A stretch of DNA of 64,000 nucleotides from assembly GCF_000184345.1 (NCBI RefSeq), contig NC_017583.1, forward strand, positions 1,426,001 to 1,490,000. Direction: 5' to 3'. The DNA is from Spirochaeta thermophila DSM 6578 (GTDB lineage Bacteria; Spirochaetota; Spirochaetia; Winmispirales; Winmispiraceae). A program made the position numbers and the translations under genes. Below the pieces are notes generated by a model that saw nothing but the letters and a program-made list of their open reading frames with translations, was not told where the DNA came from and searched no databases. Positions 16,515-25,214 of this stretch are shown here, in pieces; position 1 is the stretch's first letter, and every line of letters begins with the position of its first letter.

Positions 16515-19500
16515 ATGCCGCAGAATCGAGTGGAGCGCGTCTTCGTCGAAAAGAGACCGGAGTACGATGTGAGGGCCCGTCACCTCTTCGAGGACCTGGT
16601 CACCACCCTCCACATTCGATCCCTCACAGGGCTCAGGGTGATCCATCGATACGACGTAGAGGGAGTCTCGCCCGAGACCTTCGAGCGGGCGCTCACCGGT
16701 ATCTTCGCCGAGCCTCCGGTGGATCTCGTCTACCGTGAGGAACTCCCCGTCACGGGAGGATGGACGCTCCCGGTGGAACTCCTTCCGGGACAGTACGATC
16801 AACGGGCCGATTCCGCGGTGCAATGTCTCAGACTCCTCGAGCCGGAGGCAACACCGACGGTGAGGTACGCCACGGTCTACGTCTTCGAAGGGGATCTCAC
16901 ACAGGCAGAAAAGGAAAGGATCCGCTCATACCTCATCAACCCCACCGATTCCCGGGAGGCGCGGCTGGAGAAGCCCTCCCACCTCTTCGAGCCCGTTCCG
17001 GATCCACCGGCACACATCCCGACGATAGAGGGGTTCATCTCGGCGAACGAGGAAGACCTCCTCCACCTCAGGGAAGTGATGGGTCTTGCCATGGATCTCG
17101 CCGATCTCCTCCACTGTCAGCGCTTCTTCAAGGAGACCGCCGAGCGGAACCCCACCGAGACCGAGATCCGGCTCCTCGACACCTACTGGTCCGACCACTG
17201 TCGTCACACCACGTTTCTCACGGAGATCGCCCATCTCGAGATACCTCAGGGGCCCTATGCCCCCCTCTATCAGGCGAGTTACAGGACCTACCATGCCCTC
17301 AGGAGCGAGGTCTACGGGAGCTCCCTCCCTCCCGAGACCCTCATGGATATGGCAACCATAGGGATGAAGTATCTGAGGAAGACAGGTGCCCTCGCCGATC
17401 TGGACGAATCGCCCGAGGTGAACGCATGCAGCATCAGGATAAAGGTGTCCACGGATGGGGGTGAGGAGGACTGGCTCCTCATGTTCAAGAACGAGACCCA
17501 CAACCACCCCACCGAGATAGAACCGTTCGGAGGGGCCGCCACCTGCCTCGGCGGTGCGATAAGGGACCCGCTCTCGGGCCGCGCCTATGTATACCAGGCC
17601 ATGCGGGTCACGGGGAGCGGGGATCCCCATACACCGATCGAGGAGACCCTCCCGGGAAAGCTGCCTCAGATCAAGATCACCAGGGAAGCGGCGAGGGGCT
17701 ACAGTTCCTACGGGAACCAGGTGGGGCTCGCCACGGGTCAGGTGGTCGAACTCTACCATCCCGGGTATGTGGCGAAACGCATGGAGATCGGCGCGGTGCT
17801 GGGAGCGGTGAAGGCGGAACATGTGCGGCGTGAGGAGCCCGTTCCGGGAGACGTGGTGATCCTCGTGGGAGGAAGGACAGGGCGCGATGGGATAGGGGGT
17901 GCGACCGGTTCTTCCAAGGCCCACGATGAGAAGGCCATAGAGAAGGCGGGTACCGAGGTCCAGAAGGGGAATCCGCCTGTGGAGCGTCACCTCCAGCGTC
18001 TTTTCCGTCGGCCCGAGGCGCTGCGGCTCATCAAGCGATGCAATGACATGGGAGCAGGAGGCGTGAGCGTTTCCATCGGGGAGATCGCCCCGAGCGTGGA
18101 CATCTTCCTCGACAGGGTGCCCAAGAAATACGCAGGGCTCACCGCCACGGAGCTGGCCTTGAGCGAGTCCCAAGAGCGGATGGCGGTGGTCACCTCCCGG
18201 GAGGACGCAGAGGCCTTCATCCGTTATGCCGACGAGGAGAACCTGGAGGCGACGGTGGTGGCGGAGGTCACCGATTCGGGGCGGCTCCGCATGTTCTGGA
18301 AGGGGCTCACCGCCGTGGACCTTCCCCGCTCCTTTCTCGCCACCAACGGTGCCCGCCGCAACACCATGGTGGAGCTCCCCGATCCACGACCCGAGTCCTC
18401 TCCCCTCACGTTCACCTGTACCGAAGGAGAGGAGGGTTCCATCCTCGAGGCGTGGAAGCTCCGCATGGGACGCCTCCAGAGCGCTTCCCAGAAGGGGCTC
18501 CAGATCCTCTTCGACAGCTCGATCGGCGCCGGCACCGTGCTCTCGCCGTACGGGGGGGCGCACGAAGATACGCCCGTGGACGCCATGGTGAGCCTCATCC
18601 CGGTGCCGGGACGGGACGTGCGCACCGCGAGCATCATGGCCTTCGGGTTCAACCCCGAGATCGGATCCTGGAGCCCCTACCACGGCGCCTTCTATGCCGT
18701 GGTGGAGTCGGTCTGCAAGGTGGCGGCCACGGGCGGCTACTGGCGGAACGTGCGGCTCTCCTTCCAGGAGTACTTCCCCAGGCCGGGAAGCGATCCGACC
18801 CGATGGGGACTGCCGGCGGCAGCCCTCCTCGGCGCTCTCCATGCACAGATGAGCCTGGGGATCCCCTCCATTGGGGGGAAAGATAGCATGTCCGGCACCT
18901 ACAAGGACCTGGACGTACCCCCCACACTCGTCTCCTTTGCGGTGACCACGGCCCCGGTGGACCGCGTGATCTCCCCCGAGCTCAAACGGGAGGGGAGCAA
19001 GATCTACCTCATCCACACCCCCACGGGCGACTACGACCTTCCCGACATCACGGCACTGATGGAAAACCTGGAGTTCCTCGCACAGCGGATAGGGGAAGGG
19101 GTGGTCATCTCGGCCACTGCGCTCCGTGCCGACGGGATCGCGGGGGGGCTCACCCGCATGACAGTGGGCAACAGGTTGGGATGCGTATTCGTCTCCGAGC
19201 CTCGACGGGAGGACCTCTTCTGCCCGCGCTATGGAAGTTTCCTCGTTGAAGTACCGGTCGACGTGCCCCACGCGCCCTTCGAGCGGCATCCCCATGCCTC
19301 ATGCATCGCGGTCACGGGCGGGGATGCCGTAGTGATAGGCCGGGAATGGATCTCCCTCGAGGAGCTCCTCGCCGTGTGGACGAGGCCCCTGGAGGATGTC
19401 TTCCCTTCTCACGAGAGGGAAAAGGGCCGAAGCTTCCCCTTCCACACCGTGGAGAAGGAAACCACCCGGAGGCGGGCCTCCCACCCGAAGGTCGCCCGTC

Positions 19501-20294
19501 CGAGGGTGTGCATACCGGTATTCCCCGGGACCAACTGCGAGTACGATTCGGCCGAGGCCTTCAGGCGCGCGGGCGCCGAGGTGGACGTGCTCGTCTTCAG
19601 GAATCTGACGCCCACCCACATCCACGAATCGCTCGAGGCCCTCGCCCGGAGCATCAGGAACGCCCAGATCCTCATGATCCCTGGCGGCTTCAGTGCAGGG
19701 GACGAACCGGAAGGCTCCGGGAAGTACATCGCCACGGTCTTCAGAAACGCCGTGGTGCGCCACGCCCTCGAGGATCTCATCCATCACCGGGACGGCCTCG
19801 TCCTGGGTATCTGCAACGGGTTCCAGGCCCTCATCAAGCTGGGACTGGTCCCCTACGGTGAGATCCGCGACCTTGAGGAGGATTCCTCCATCCTCACCTA
19901 CAACACCTCCGGCCACCATGTAGCCCGATACGTCCGCACGCGTCTCGTCTCCCGCCTCTCCCCGTGGTTCCTCAAGGAGGAGCCGGGAGCCGTCCACGTG
20001 CTCCCGGTCTCCCATACCGAAGGAAGGTTCGTCGCGCGCGAAGAGGAGGCACGCCGTCTCCTCGATCAAGGCCAGGTGGCGACCCAGTACGTGGATCCGG
20101 AGGGGAATCCCACCATGGACCCTCGATACAATCCCAATGGATCCGTCCTCGCCGTGGAGGGCCTCACGAGCCCCGACGGTCGCATCCTCGGCAAGATGGC
20201 CCACTCCGAACGAATACGGCCCGGAGTGGGGAAGAACATACCCGGCCACAAGGAAGAGCGCATCTTCGAGAGCGGGGTGGCCTATTTCCTGTGA
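16515..20294 (+). CDS. purL: phosphoribosylformylglycinamidine synthase, single-chain PurL
   Basis: 1259 residues. Converts FGAR, glutamine and ATP to FGAM in purine synthesis. The N-terminal segment (VFVEKRPEYDV... RVIHRYDVEG) matches the clostridial-type large PurL; the synthetase core has WSDHCRHTTF, FKNETHNHPTEIEPFGGAATC and IGGKDSMSG. The C-terminal glutaminase domain (about 995-1259) carries PGTNCEYD and the nucleophile in GICNGFQ, and ends with the usual FESGVAYFL-type tail. Both halves are fused, unlike PurL/PurQ/PurS systems. First gene of purL-purE-purF-purM-purN-purD, all co-directional with overlaps or short gaps. Confidence 0.97.
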   Translation: MPQNRVERVFVEKRPEYDVRARHLFEDLVTTLHIRSLTGLRVIHRYDVEGVSPETFERALTGIFAEPPVDLVYREELPVTGGWTLPVELLPGQYDQRADSAVQCLRLLEPEATPTVRYATVYVFEGDLTQAEKERIRSYLINPTDSREARLEKPSHLFEPVPDPPAHIPTIEGFISANEEDLLHLREVMGLAMDLADLLHCQRFFKETAERNPTETEIRLLDTYWSDHCRHTTFLTEIAHLEIPQGPYAPLYQASYRTYHALRSEVYGSSLPPETLMDMATIGMKYLRKTGALADLDESPEVNACSIRIKVSTDGGEEDWLLMFKNETHNHPTEIEPFGGAATCLGGAIRDPLSGRAYVYQAMRVTGSGDPHTPIEETLPGKLPQIKITREAARGYSSYGNQVGLATGQVVELYHPGYVAKRMEIGAVLGAVKAEHVRREEPVPGDVVILVGGRTGRDGIGGATGSSKAHDEKAIEKAGTEVQKGNPPVERHLQRLFRRPEALRLIKRCNDMGAGGVSVSIGEIAPSVDIFLDRVPKKYAGLTATELALSESQERMAVVTSREDAEAFIRYADEENLEATVVAEVTDSGRLRMFWKGLTAVDLPRSFLATNGARRNTMVELPDPRPESSPLTFTCTEGEEGSILEAWKLRMGRLQSASQKGLQILFDSSIGAGTVLSPYGGAHEDTPVDAMVSLIPVPGRDVRTASIMAFGFNPEIGSWSPYHGAFYAVVESVCKVAATGGYWRNVRLSFQEYFPRPGSDPTRWGLPAAALLGALHAQMSLGIPSIGGKDSMSGTYKDLDVPPTLVSFAVTTAPVDRVISPELKREGSKIYLIHTPTGDYDLPDITALMENLEFLAQRIGEGVVISATALRADGIAGGLTRMTVGNRLGCVFVSEPRREDLFCPRYGSFLVEVPVDVPHAPFERHPHASCIAVTGGDAVVIGREWISLEELLAVWTRPLEDVFPSHEREKGRSFPFHTVEKETTRRRASHPKVARPRVCIPVFPGTNCEYDSAEAFRRAGAEVDVLVFRNLTPTHIHESLEALARSIRNAQILMIPGGFSAGDEPEGSGKYIATVFRNAVVRHALEDLIHHRDGLVLGICNGFQALIKLGLVPYGEIRDLEEDSSILTYNTSGHHVARYVRTRLVSRLSPWFLKEEPGAVHVLPVSHTEGRFVAREEEARRLLDQGQVATQYVDPEGNPTMDPRYNPNGSVLAVEGLTSPDGRILGKMAHSERIRPGVGKNIPGHKEERIFESGVAYFL

Positions 20295-20329
20295 TCCCCG
20301 CCAAAAACCCACCCCAGGAGGAGAGACGG

Positions 20330-20818
20330 ATGAAAGTCGCGATTCTCATGGGAAGCGCCTCCGACAAGGAGAAGATGAGAGGGGCGGCGAAGGCCCTCAG
20401 CCTCTTCGGTGTGCCCTATGAGGCCAGGATCATCTCGGCCCACCGGGCGCCGGAGCTGTTGGAACGGGAGGCGGCCCGTCTCGAACGGGAAGGAGTGGAA
20501 TGCTTCATCGCCGGGGCGGGACTCGCCGCCCATCTTCCGGGGGTGCTCGCATCGAAGACCGTCGTCCCGGTGATCGGCGTCCCCCTGAACGGCGCCCTGG
20601 GCGGGCTCGACGCCCTCCTCTCCATCGTGCAGATGCCCAAGAACGTGCCGGTGGCCACCGTGGCCATCGACAACGCCTTCAACGCGGGGATCCTGGCGGT
20701 ACAGATACTCGCCCTCAAGTATCCGGAGCTCAGGGAACGCCTTATTGACTACCGGACGAAAATGAAGGCAGAATTCGAGGAGCAGAACTCGCCCGTCGAC
20801 CTGGAGGCCCAGGAGTGA
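20330..20818 (+). CDS. purE: PurE-type AIR carboxylase / N5-CAIR mutase
   Basis: 162 residues; the start follows AGGAGG at a proper distance. LMGSASDKEKM, ISAHRAPELL and the GLAAHLPGVLASKT loop identify PurE. No purK lies in the window. The sequence lacks the GGAAHLPG and GKAGAANA motifs of E. coli class I PurE and instead has GLAAHLPG and AIDNAFNAG, as in some enzymes from organisms without PurK. It is also unlike the class II PurE of Treponema denticola. Whether it uses N5-CAIR or CO2 directly is therefore open. Confidence 0.92.
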   Translation: MKVAILMGSASDKEKMRGAAKALSLFGVPYEARIISAHRAPELLEREAARLEREGVECFIAGAGLAAHLPGVLASKTVVPVIGVPLNGALGGLDALLSIVQMPKNVPVATVAIDNAFNAGILAVQILALKYPELRERLIDYRTKMKAEFEEQNSPVDLEAQE

Positions 20819-22245
20819 ACCCGAGGGACGATCACCCGCATGAGGAATGCGGGGTATTCGGGATCCGCATGGAAGAGGGGGCGGCCGCCCCACGACTCGC
20901 TTACTACGGGATCTACGCCCTCCAGCATCGGGGGCAGGAGAGTGCGGGGATCGCCATGGTCCGTCCCGACGGGAGCATCGGGCTCCACAAGGGCATGGGA
21001 CTGGTGGCCGAGGTCTTCAGTGAACAAACCCTCGCGGGGCTCGAAGGCCACGCGGCGATAGCTCACACCCGGTACTCCACCACCGGCTCCAGCACCCTGG
21101 AGAACGCCCAACCCCTCCTCGCCCAGTCCAAACTGGGCACCCTCGCCATCGCCCACAACGGGAACCTGGTGAACGCCGGTGTACTGCGTGACCTGCTCGA
21201 GGAGACCGGTACGGTCTTCCACACCACCAATGATTCCGAGGTCATCCTCAACCTCATCTCACGACGGGCGCGGAAGGGCCTCGAGACGGCCCTCACCGAG
21301 ACCCTCCAGGTGATCCAGGGATCCTATGCCATGGTCCTCCTCACGCCCGAGTACCTCATAGGGGTGCGGGATCCCCGGGGGATACGGCCTCTCTGTCTCG
21401 GCGAGATCGAGGGAGGATACGTGCTCGCCTCCGAGAGCTGCTCCCTCGATGCAGTGGGGGCACGCCTCGTGAGGGACGTGGAACCGGGGGAGATCCTCAT
21501 CATAGGGAAGGAGGGCGTGCGGAGTATCATGAGTACGGAGCGCACCTTCCTCTCCACCTGTTCGTTCGAATACATCTACTTCTCACGCCCCGATTCCATA
21601 CTGGACGGCACGAGCGTATACCTCGCCCGCAAACAGGCGGGCCGCATCCTCTTCAGGGAGAGTCCGGTGGATGCGGACCTGGTGAGCGGTGTCCCTGACT
21701 CCGGTATCGTGGCGGCCGAGGGATGGTCCGAAGCCTCGGGGATGCCGTACGCGCAGACCCTCATCAAGAACAAGTACGTGGGAAGATCGTTCATCGCCCC
21801 GGCCCAGGAACTGAGGGAACGCACCGTACACGTGAAGCTCAACGTACTCAGGCCCAATGTGGCGGGCAAGAGGATCGTGCTCATCGACGACTCCATCGTG
21901 AGAGGCACCACGAGCAGTCGACTCGTCCAGATGCTCAGGGAGGCGGGGGCCCGCGAGGTGCACTTCCGCATCGCCTCCCCCCCGGTGCGGTACCCGTGCT
22001 ACTTCGGGATCGACATCCCCACACGGGCGGAACTGGTGGCGGCCAACAAAGATCTCGAGGAGATACGGAAGATGTTGGGCGTCGATTCCCTCGCGTACCT
22101 GAGCGTGGAGGGCCTCATCGAGGCGATCGGGGGGAGGCACGACTACTGTACCGGCTGCTTCACCGGAATGTACCCCCTCTCGGCGGCCATAGAACGAGGC
22201 AAGTACGTGATGGAGGAGTCCCCCCGCACCCCGCAGGGACGGTGA
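20815..22245 (+). CDS. purF: amidophosphoribosyltransferase
   Basis: 476 residues. Commits PRPP and glutamine to purine synthesis. The GTG start overlaps the purE stop (GTGA). An 11-residue propeptide precedes the catalytic Cys12 (HEECGVFG), as in self-processing Bacillus-type PurF. The PRPP-binding loop reads VLIDDSIVRGTTS. Cysteines in STCSFEYIYFSRPDS, RYPCYFGID and CTGC match the ligands of the regulatory [4Fe-4S] cluster in the Bacillus enzyme, suggesting oxygen-sensitive stability. Confidence 0.96.
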   Translation: MNPRDDHPHEECGVFGIRMEEGAAAPRLAYYGIYALQHRGQESAGIAMVRPDGSIGLHKGMGLVAEVFSEQTLAGLEGHAAIAHTRYSTTGSSTLENAQPLLAQSKLGTLAIAHNGNLVNAGVLRDLLEETGTVFHTTNDSEVILNLISRRARKGLETALTETLQVIQGSYAMVLLTPEYLIGVRDPRGIRPLCLGEIEGGYVLASESCSLDAVGARLVRDVEPGEILIIGKEGVRSIMSTERTFLSTCSFEYIYFSRPDSILDGTSVYLARKQAGRILFRESPVDADLVSGVPDSGIVAAEGWSEASGMPYAQTLIKNKYVGRSFIAPAQELRERTVHVKLNVLRPNVAGKRIVLIDDSIVRGTTSSRLVQMLREAGAREVHFRIASPPVRYPCYFGIDIPTRAELVAANKDLEEIRKMLGVDSLAYLSVEGLIEAIGGRHDYCTGCFTGMYPLSAAIERGKYVMEESPRTPQGR

Positions 22246-22295
22246 CCCCCCGTCGGGAGGCCACACGAGACCACGAGAAAGGAGTCCCACGCGCC

Positions 22296-23312
22296 ATGGA
22301 TGCGAACAAGCCCGTGACCTACAGGGATGCAGGGGTCGACACAGAGGCTGCCCAGCACGCGGTACGACGGTACGCCGACTCGGCGAAGACCACCTTCGGG
22401 CCGGAGGTCCTCGAAGGGATCGGCAGCTTCGCGGGGTTCTTCCACCTCCGGGGCTACCGCGACCCTGTCCTCGTGGCGGGGACCGACGGGGTGGGGACCA
22501 AGCTGGAGATCGCCTTCGCCATGGATCGCTACGAGGCGGCGGGCGTGGATTGCGTGGCCATGTGTGTGAACGACATCCTGTGTCACGGCGCGCGCCCCCT
22601 CTTCTTCCTGGACTACCTCGCCTGCGGGAAACTCGAGCCTGAAAAGGCCGCCCGCCTCGTGGAGGGGGTGGCGGCGGGGTGCAGGGAGGCGGGGTGCGCG
22701 CTCATAGGCGGGGAGACGGCCGAGATGCCGGGATTCTACCCGCCTGGGGTATACGACATCGCGGGTTTCGCCGTGGGCGTGGTGGAGCGCGACCGCGTGC
22801 TCGATGGGAAGGCCGTACGGGAAGGCGACGCGCTCGTGGGGCTCGCCTCCAGCGGACTCCACAGCAACGGATTCTCGCTGGTACGGAAGCTCATCCCCGA
22901 CTGGGAGGCGGCCTTCGAGGGACGGCCCATCGGTGAGGTGCTCACGGAGCCTACGAGGATCTACGTGAGACCCGTCCTGGAGGTGCTGGAGGAACGACCG
23001 GGTGTGATCCACGGTATGGCGCACATCACCGGCGGGGGATTTCCCGAGAACATACCACGCATGTTCAAAGACGACCTCACCGCCGTGATCGAGGAGGGGA
23101 GCTGGCCCGTTCCCCCGATCTTCCGCCACCTCGAATCGCTCGGCGTAGCGCACGAAGAGATGTTCCGCACCTTCAACATGGGAATCGGATTCGTCCTCGC
23201 GGTCGCCCCCGGCGAAGCCGAAACGATCATCGAGGTCTTCGGCGCAAAGGGGGTGCCGGCATGGAGGATCGGGCGGGTACGGAAGGGAGCCAAGGGCGTA
23301 TGTTTCGAGTAG
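22296..23312 (+). CDS. purM: phosphoribosylformylglycinamidine cyclo-ligase
   Basis: 338 residues, normal for AIR synthetase. Hallmarks are GTDGVGTKLEIA, MCVNDILCHGARPLFFLDY, ALIGGETAEMPGFY, GLASSGLHSNGFSLVR and HITGGGFPENIPR. The ATG at 22296 lies behind an AAAGGAG site; the long upstream frame is rejected because it overlaps purF. It closes the imidazole ring to give AIR. Its last 13 bases overlap purN. Confidence 0.97.
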   Translation: MDANKPVTYRDAGVDTEAAQHAVRRYADSAKTTFGPEVLEGIGSFAGFFHLRGYRDPVLVAGTDGVGTKLEIAFAMDRYEAAGVDCVAMCVNDILCHGARPLFFLDYLACGKLEPEKAARLVEGVAAGCREAGCALIGGETAEMPGFYPPGVYDIAGFAVGVVERDRVLDGKAVREGDALVGLASSGLHSNGFSLVRKLIPDWEAAFEGRPIGEVLTEPTRIYVRPVLEVLEERPGVIHGMAHITGGGFPENIPRMFKDDLTAVIEEGSWPVPPIFRHLESLGVAHEEMFRTFNMGIGFVLAVAPGEAETIIEVFGAKGVPAWRIGRVRKGAKGVCFE

Positions 23313-23905
23313 CAGTCCTCGTCTCAGGAAACGGCACCAACCTCCAACACCTCATCGATGCCTCAGGAGAAGGGAGACTCCCCATACGCATAGAGAAGGT
23401 GATCGCCGACAGACCCGCCTATGCGCTGGAGAGGGCGCAAAAAGCCGGTATCCCGGCCGTACTCGTATCCCGGAGCACACACAGGGGGAGGCTCTCCGAC
23501 GCCATCCTCGAGGAACTCGGCGAAGATCTCGACCTCGTCGTACTCGCGGGCTTCCTCTCGATCCTGAAGGGGCGCATCCTGGAGGTCTATCGGAACCGCA
23601 TCATCAACCTCCACCCCGCCCTCGTCCCCGCCTTCTGCGGGCCCGGCATGTACGGGCTCAAGGTCCACAAGGCGGTCATAGACTACGGGGTGAAGGTCTC
23701 CGGCTGCACGGTGCACATCGTGGACGAGGGCACCGACACCGGGCCCATCGTCCTCCAGCGGGTGGTCCCGGTCTATCCCGACGACACGCCGGAGACCCTT
23801 CAGGAGCGCATCCACCAGGAGGAGTACAAGGCCCTCGAGGAGGCGGTGCGCCTCTTCGCCGAAGGAAGGATAAAAGTGGAAGGAAGGAAGGTGTACCTGC
23901 TATGA
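23300..23905 (+). CDS. purN: phosphoribosylglycinamide formyltransferase (folate-dependent)
   Basis: 201 residues. VLVSGNGTNLQHLIDA (N-terminus), VLAGFLSIL, and the catalytic INLHPALVPAFCGPGMYG with downstream VSGCTVHIVDEGTDTGPIV are diagnostic of PurN. Uses 10-formyl-THF to formylate GAR. Start inside the purM end and ATGA overlap with purD show tight coupling. Confidence 0.96.
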   Translation: MFRVAVLVSGNGTNLQHLIDASGEGRLPIRIEKVIADRPAYALERAQKAGIPAVLVSRSTHRGRLSDAILEELGEDLDLVVLAGFLSILKGRILEVYRNRIINLHPALVPAFCGPGMYGLKVHKAVIDYGVKVSGCTVHIVDEGTDTGPIVLQRVVPVYPDDTPETLQERIHQEEYKALEEAVRLFAEGRIKVEGRKVYLL

Positions 23906-25146
23906 AGGTGATGGTGATAGGAAGCGGAGGACGGGAACACGCCCTCGCATGGAAGTTCGCACGGTCGAACCAGGTGGAAGAGGTGCTCTGCGTCCCGGGA
24001 AACGGGGGAACGGCCCGCATGGAGAAGGCCCGCAATCTTTCCCTGCTCACCTTCGAGGAGATGGTCGCAAAGGCGGAGGAGGAAGGGGTGGGACTGGTGA
24101 TGGTGGGACCCGAGACCCCGCTCGTGGAGGGAGTGGCAGACCGGTTCCAGAAGGCCGGTATCCCTGTGATAGGGCCACCGGCCTCGAGTGCACGACTCGA
24201 GGGGAGCAAGGCCTTTGCGAAAGAGTTCATGCGGAGGTACGGGGTGGCCACCGCCGATTACCTCATCACCGATTCCCTCCCCGAGGCCCTTAAGTTCGCC
24301 CAAAGGAGCGACTACCCCCTCGTGATAAAGGCAGACGGTCTCGCGGCCGGCAAGGGGGTGACCATCGTGCAAAACAGGGAGGAGGCGGAGAGGATCCTAC
24401 GCGCCTACATGGAGGAGCGGATCTTCGGCGAGGCCGGCACCACGGTGGTGCTCGAGGAATTCCTCGAAGGAGTGGAGGCATCCATCCTCTCCATCACCGA
24501 CGGCACCACCATCATACCCTTCCTGTCGGCGAAGGATCACAAACCCATCGGCGAGGGGAACACCGGCCCCAACACCGGCGGCATGGGAGTGATCGCCCCC
24601 AACCCCGCCGTCACGGAGGAGATCTTCGAAGATTTCAAGCGTTCAGTCATGCACCCCACCCTCGAGGGAATTCAGAAAGAGGGATGGGACTTCAGGGGTA
24701 TCATCTTCTTCGGGCTCATGATCACCTCGAAGGGGGTGAAACTACTGGAATACAATGTGCGCTTCGGCGACCCCGAGACCCAGGCCCTCCTTCCCATGCT
24801 CACCACCGATCTCGTCGACCTCTCCCTGGCCTGCTGGGAACGGGCGCTCACCCACGTACGACTCTCGTGGGAAGCCGCCTGTTCGTGCTGCGTGGTGGCC
24901 GCCTCGGACGGATATCCCGGACCCTACGAGAAAGGCTACCCCATCCACGGCCTCGATCACGTGGAGCACACGGTCTTCATCGCAGGGGCCGAGGAACGGG
25001 AGGGAGTACTGTACACCTCGGGGGGAAGGGTCCTCGCGGTCACCGCCACGGGTGCCACACTCGGAGAGGCCAGGGAGAAGGCCTACCGGGATATGGAAAA
25101 GATCTCCTTCACCGGCATGTACTACCGGAGGGACATAGGCATATAG
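23902..25146 (+). CDS. purD: phosphoribosylamine-glycine ligase
   Basis: 414 residues, ATP-grasp enzyme making GAR. N-terminal VIGSGGREHALAWKF, ATP-grasp PLVIKADGLAAGKGV, and KDHKPIGEGNTGPNTGGMG are characteristic. Begins within the purN stop (ATGA). Last gene of the purine operon; a symmetrical terminator follows 33 bases after its stop. purB, purH and purC are not in the window. Confidence 0.97.
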   Translation: MKVMVIGSGGREHALAWKFARSNQVEEVLCVPGNGGTARMEKARNLSLLTFEEMVAKAEEEGVGLVMVGPETPLVEGVADRFQKAGIPVIGPPASSARLEGSKAFAKEFMRRYGVATADYLITDSLPEALKFAQRSDYPLVIKADGLAAGKGVTIVQNREEAERILRAYMEERIFGEAGTTVVLEEFLEGVEASILSITDGTTIIPFLSAKDHKPIGEGNTGPNTGGMGVIAPNPAVTEEIFEDFKRSVMHPTLEGIQKEGWDFRGIIFFGLMITSKGVKLLEYNVRFGDPETQALLPMLTTDLVDLSLACWERALTHVRLSWEAACSCCVVAASDGYPGPYEKGYPIHGLDHVEHTVFIAGAEEREGVLYTSGGRVLAVTATGATLGEAREKAYRDMEKISFTGMYYRRDIGI

Positions 25147-25179
25147 GGCCGCTCCCGGCCTGCCCCATCGGGACCGAAA

Positions 25180-25207
25180 GAGAAGAGGGCCTTCCGACCC
25201 TCTTCTC
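25180..25207. terminator. bidirectional terminator between purD and nfnB
   Basis: Perfect 10-bp GAGAAGAGGG/CCCTCTTCTC stem with an 8-base loop, between the two converging genes. The tails are only moderately T-rich on either strand. Confidence 0.6.
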
Positions 25208-25214
25208 CAACTAT

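Noticed and set aside
16926-19295. 789-codon open frame antisense to purL
   Set aside because: It lies entirely opposite a certain gene, has no recognisable domain and reflects the GC-rich third-position pattern.
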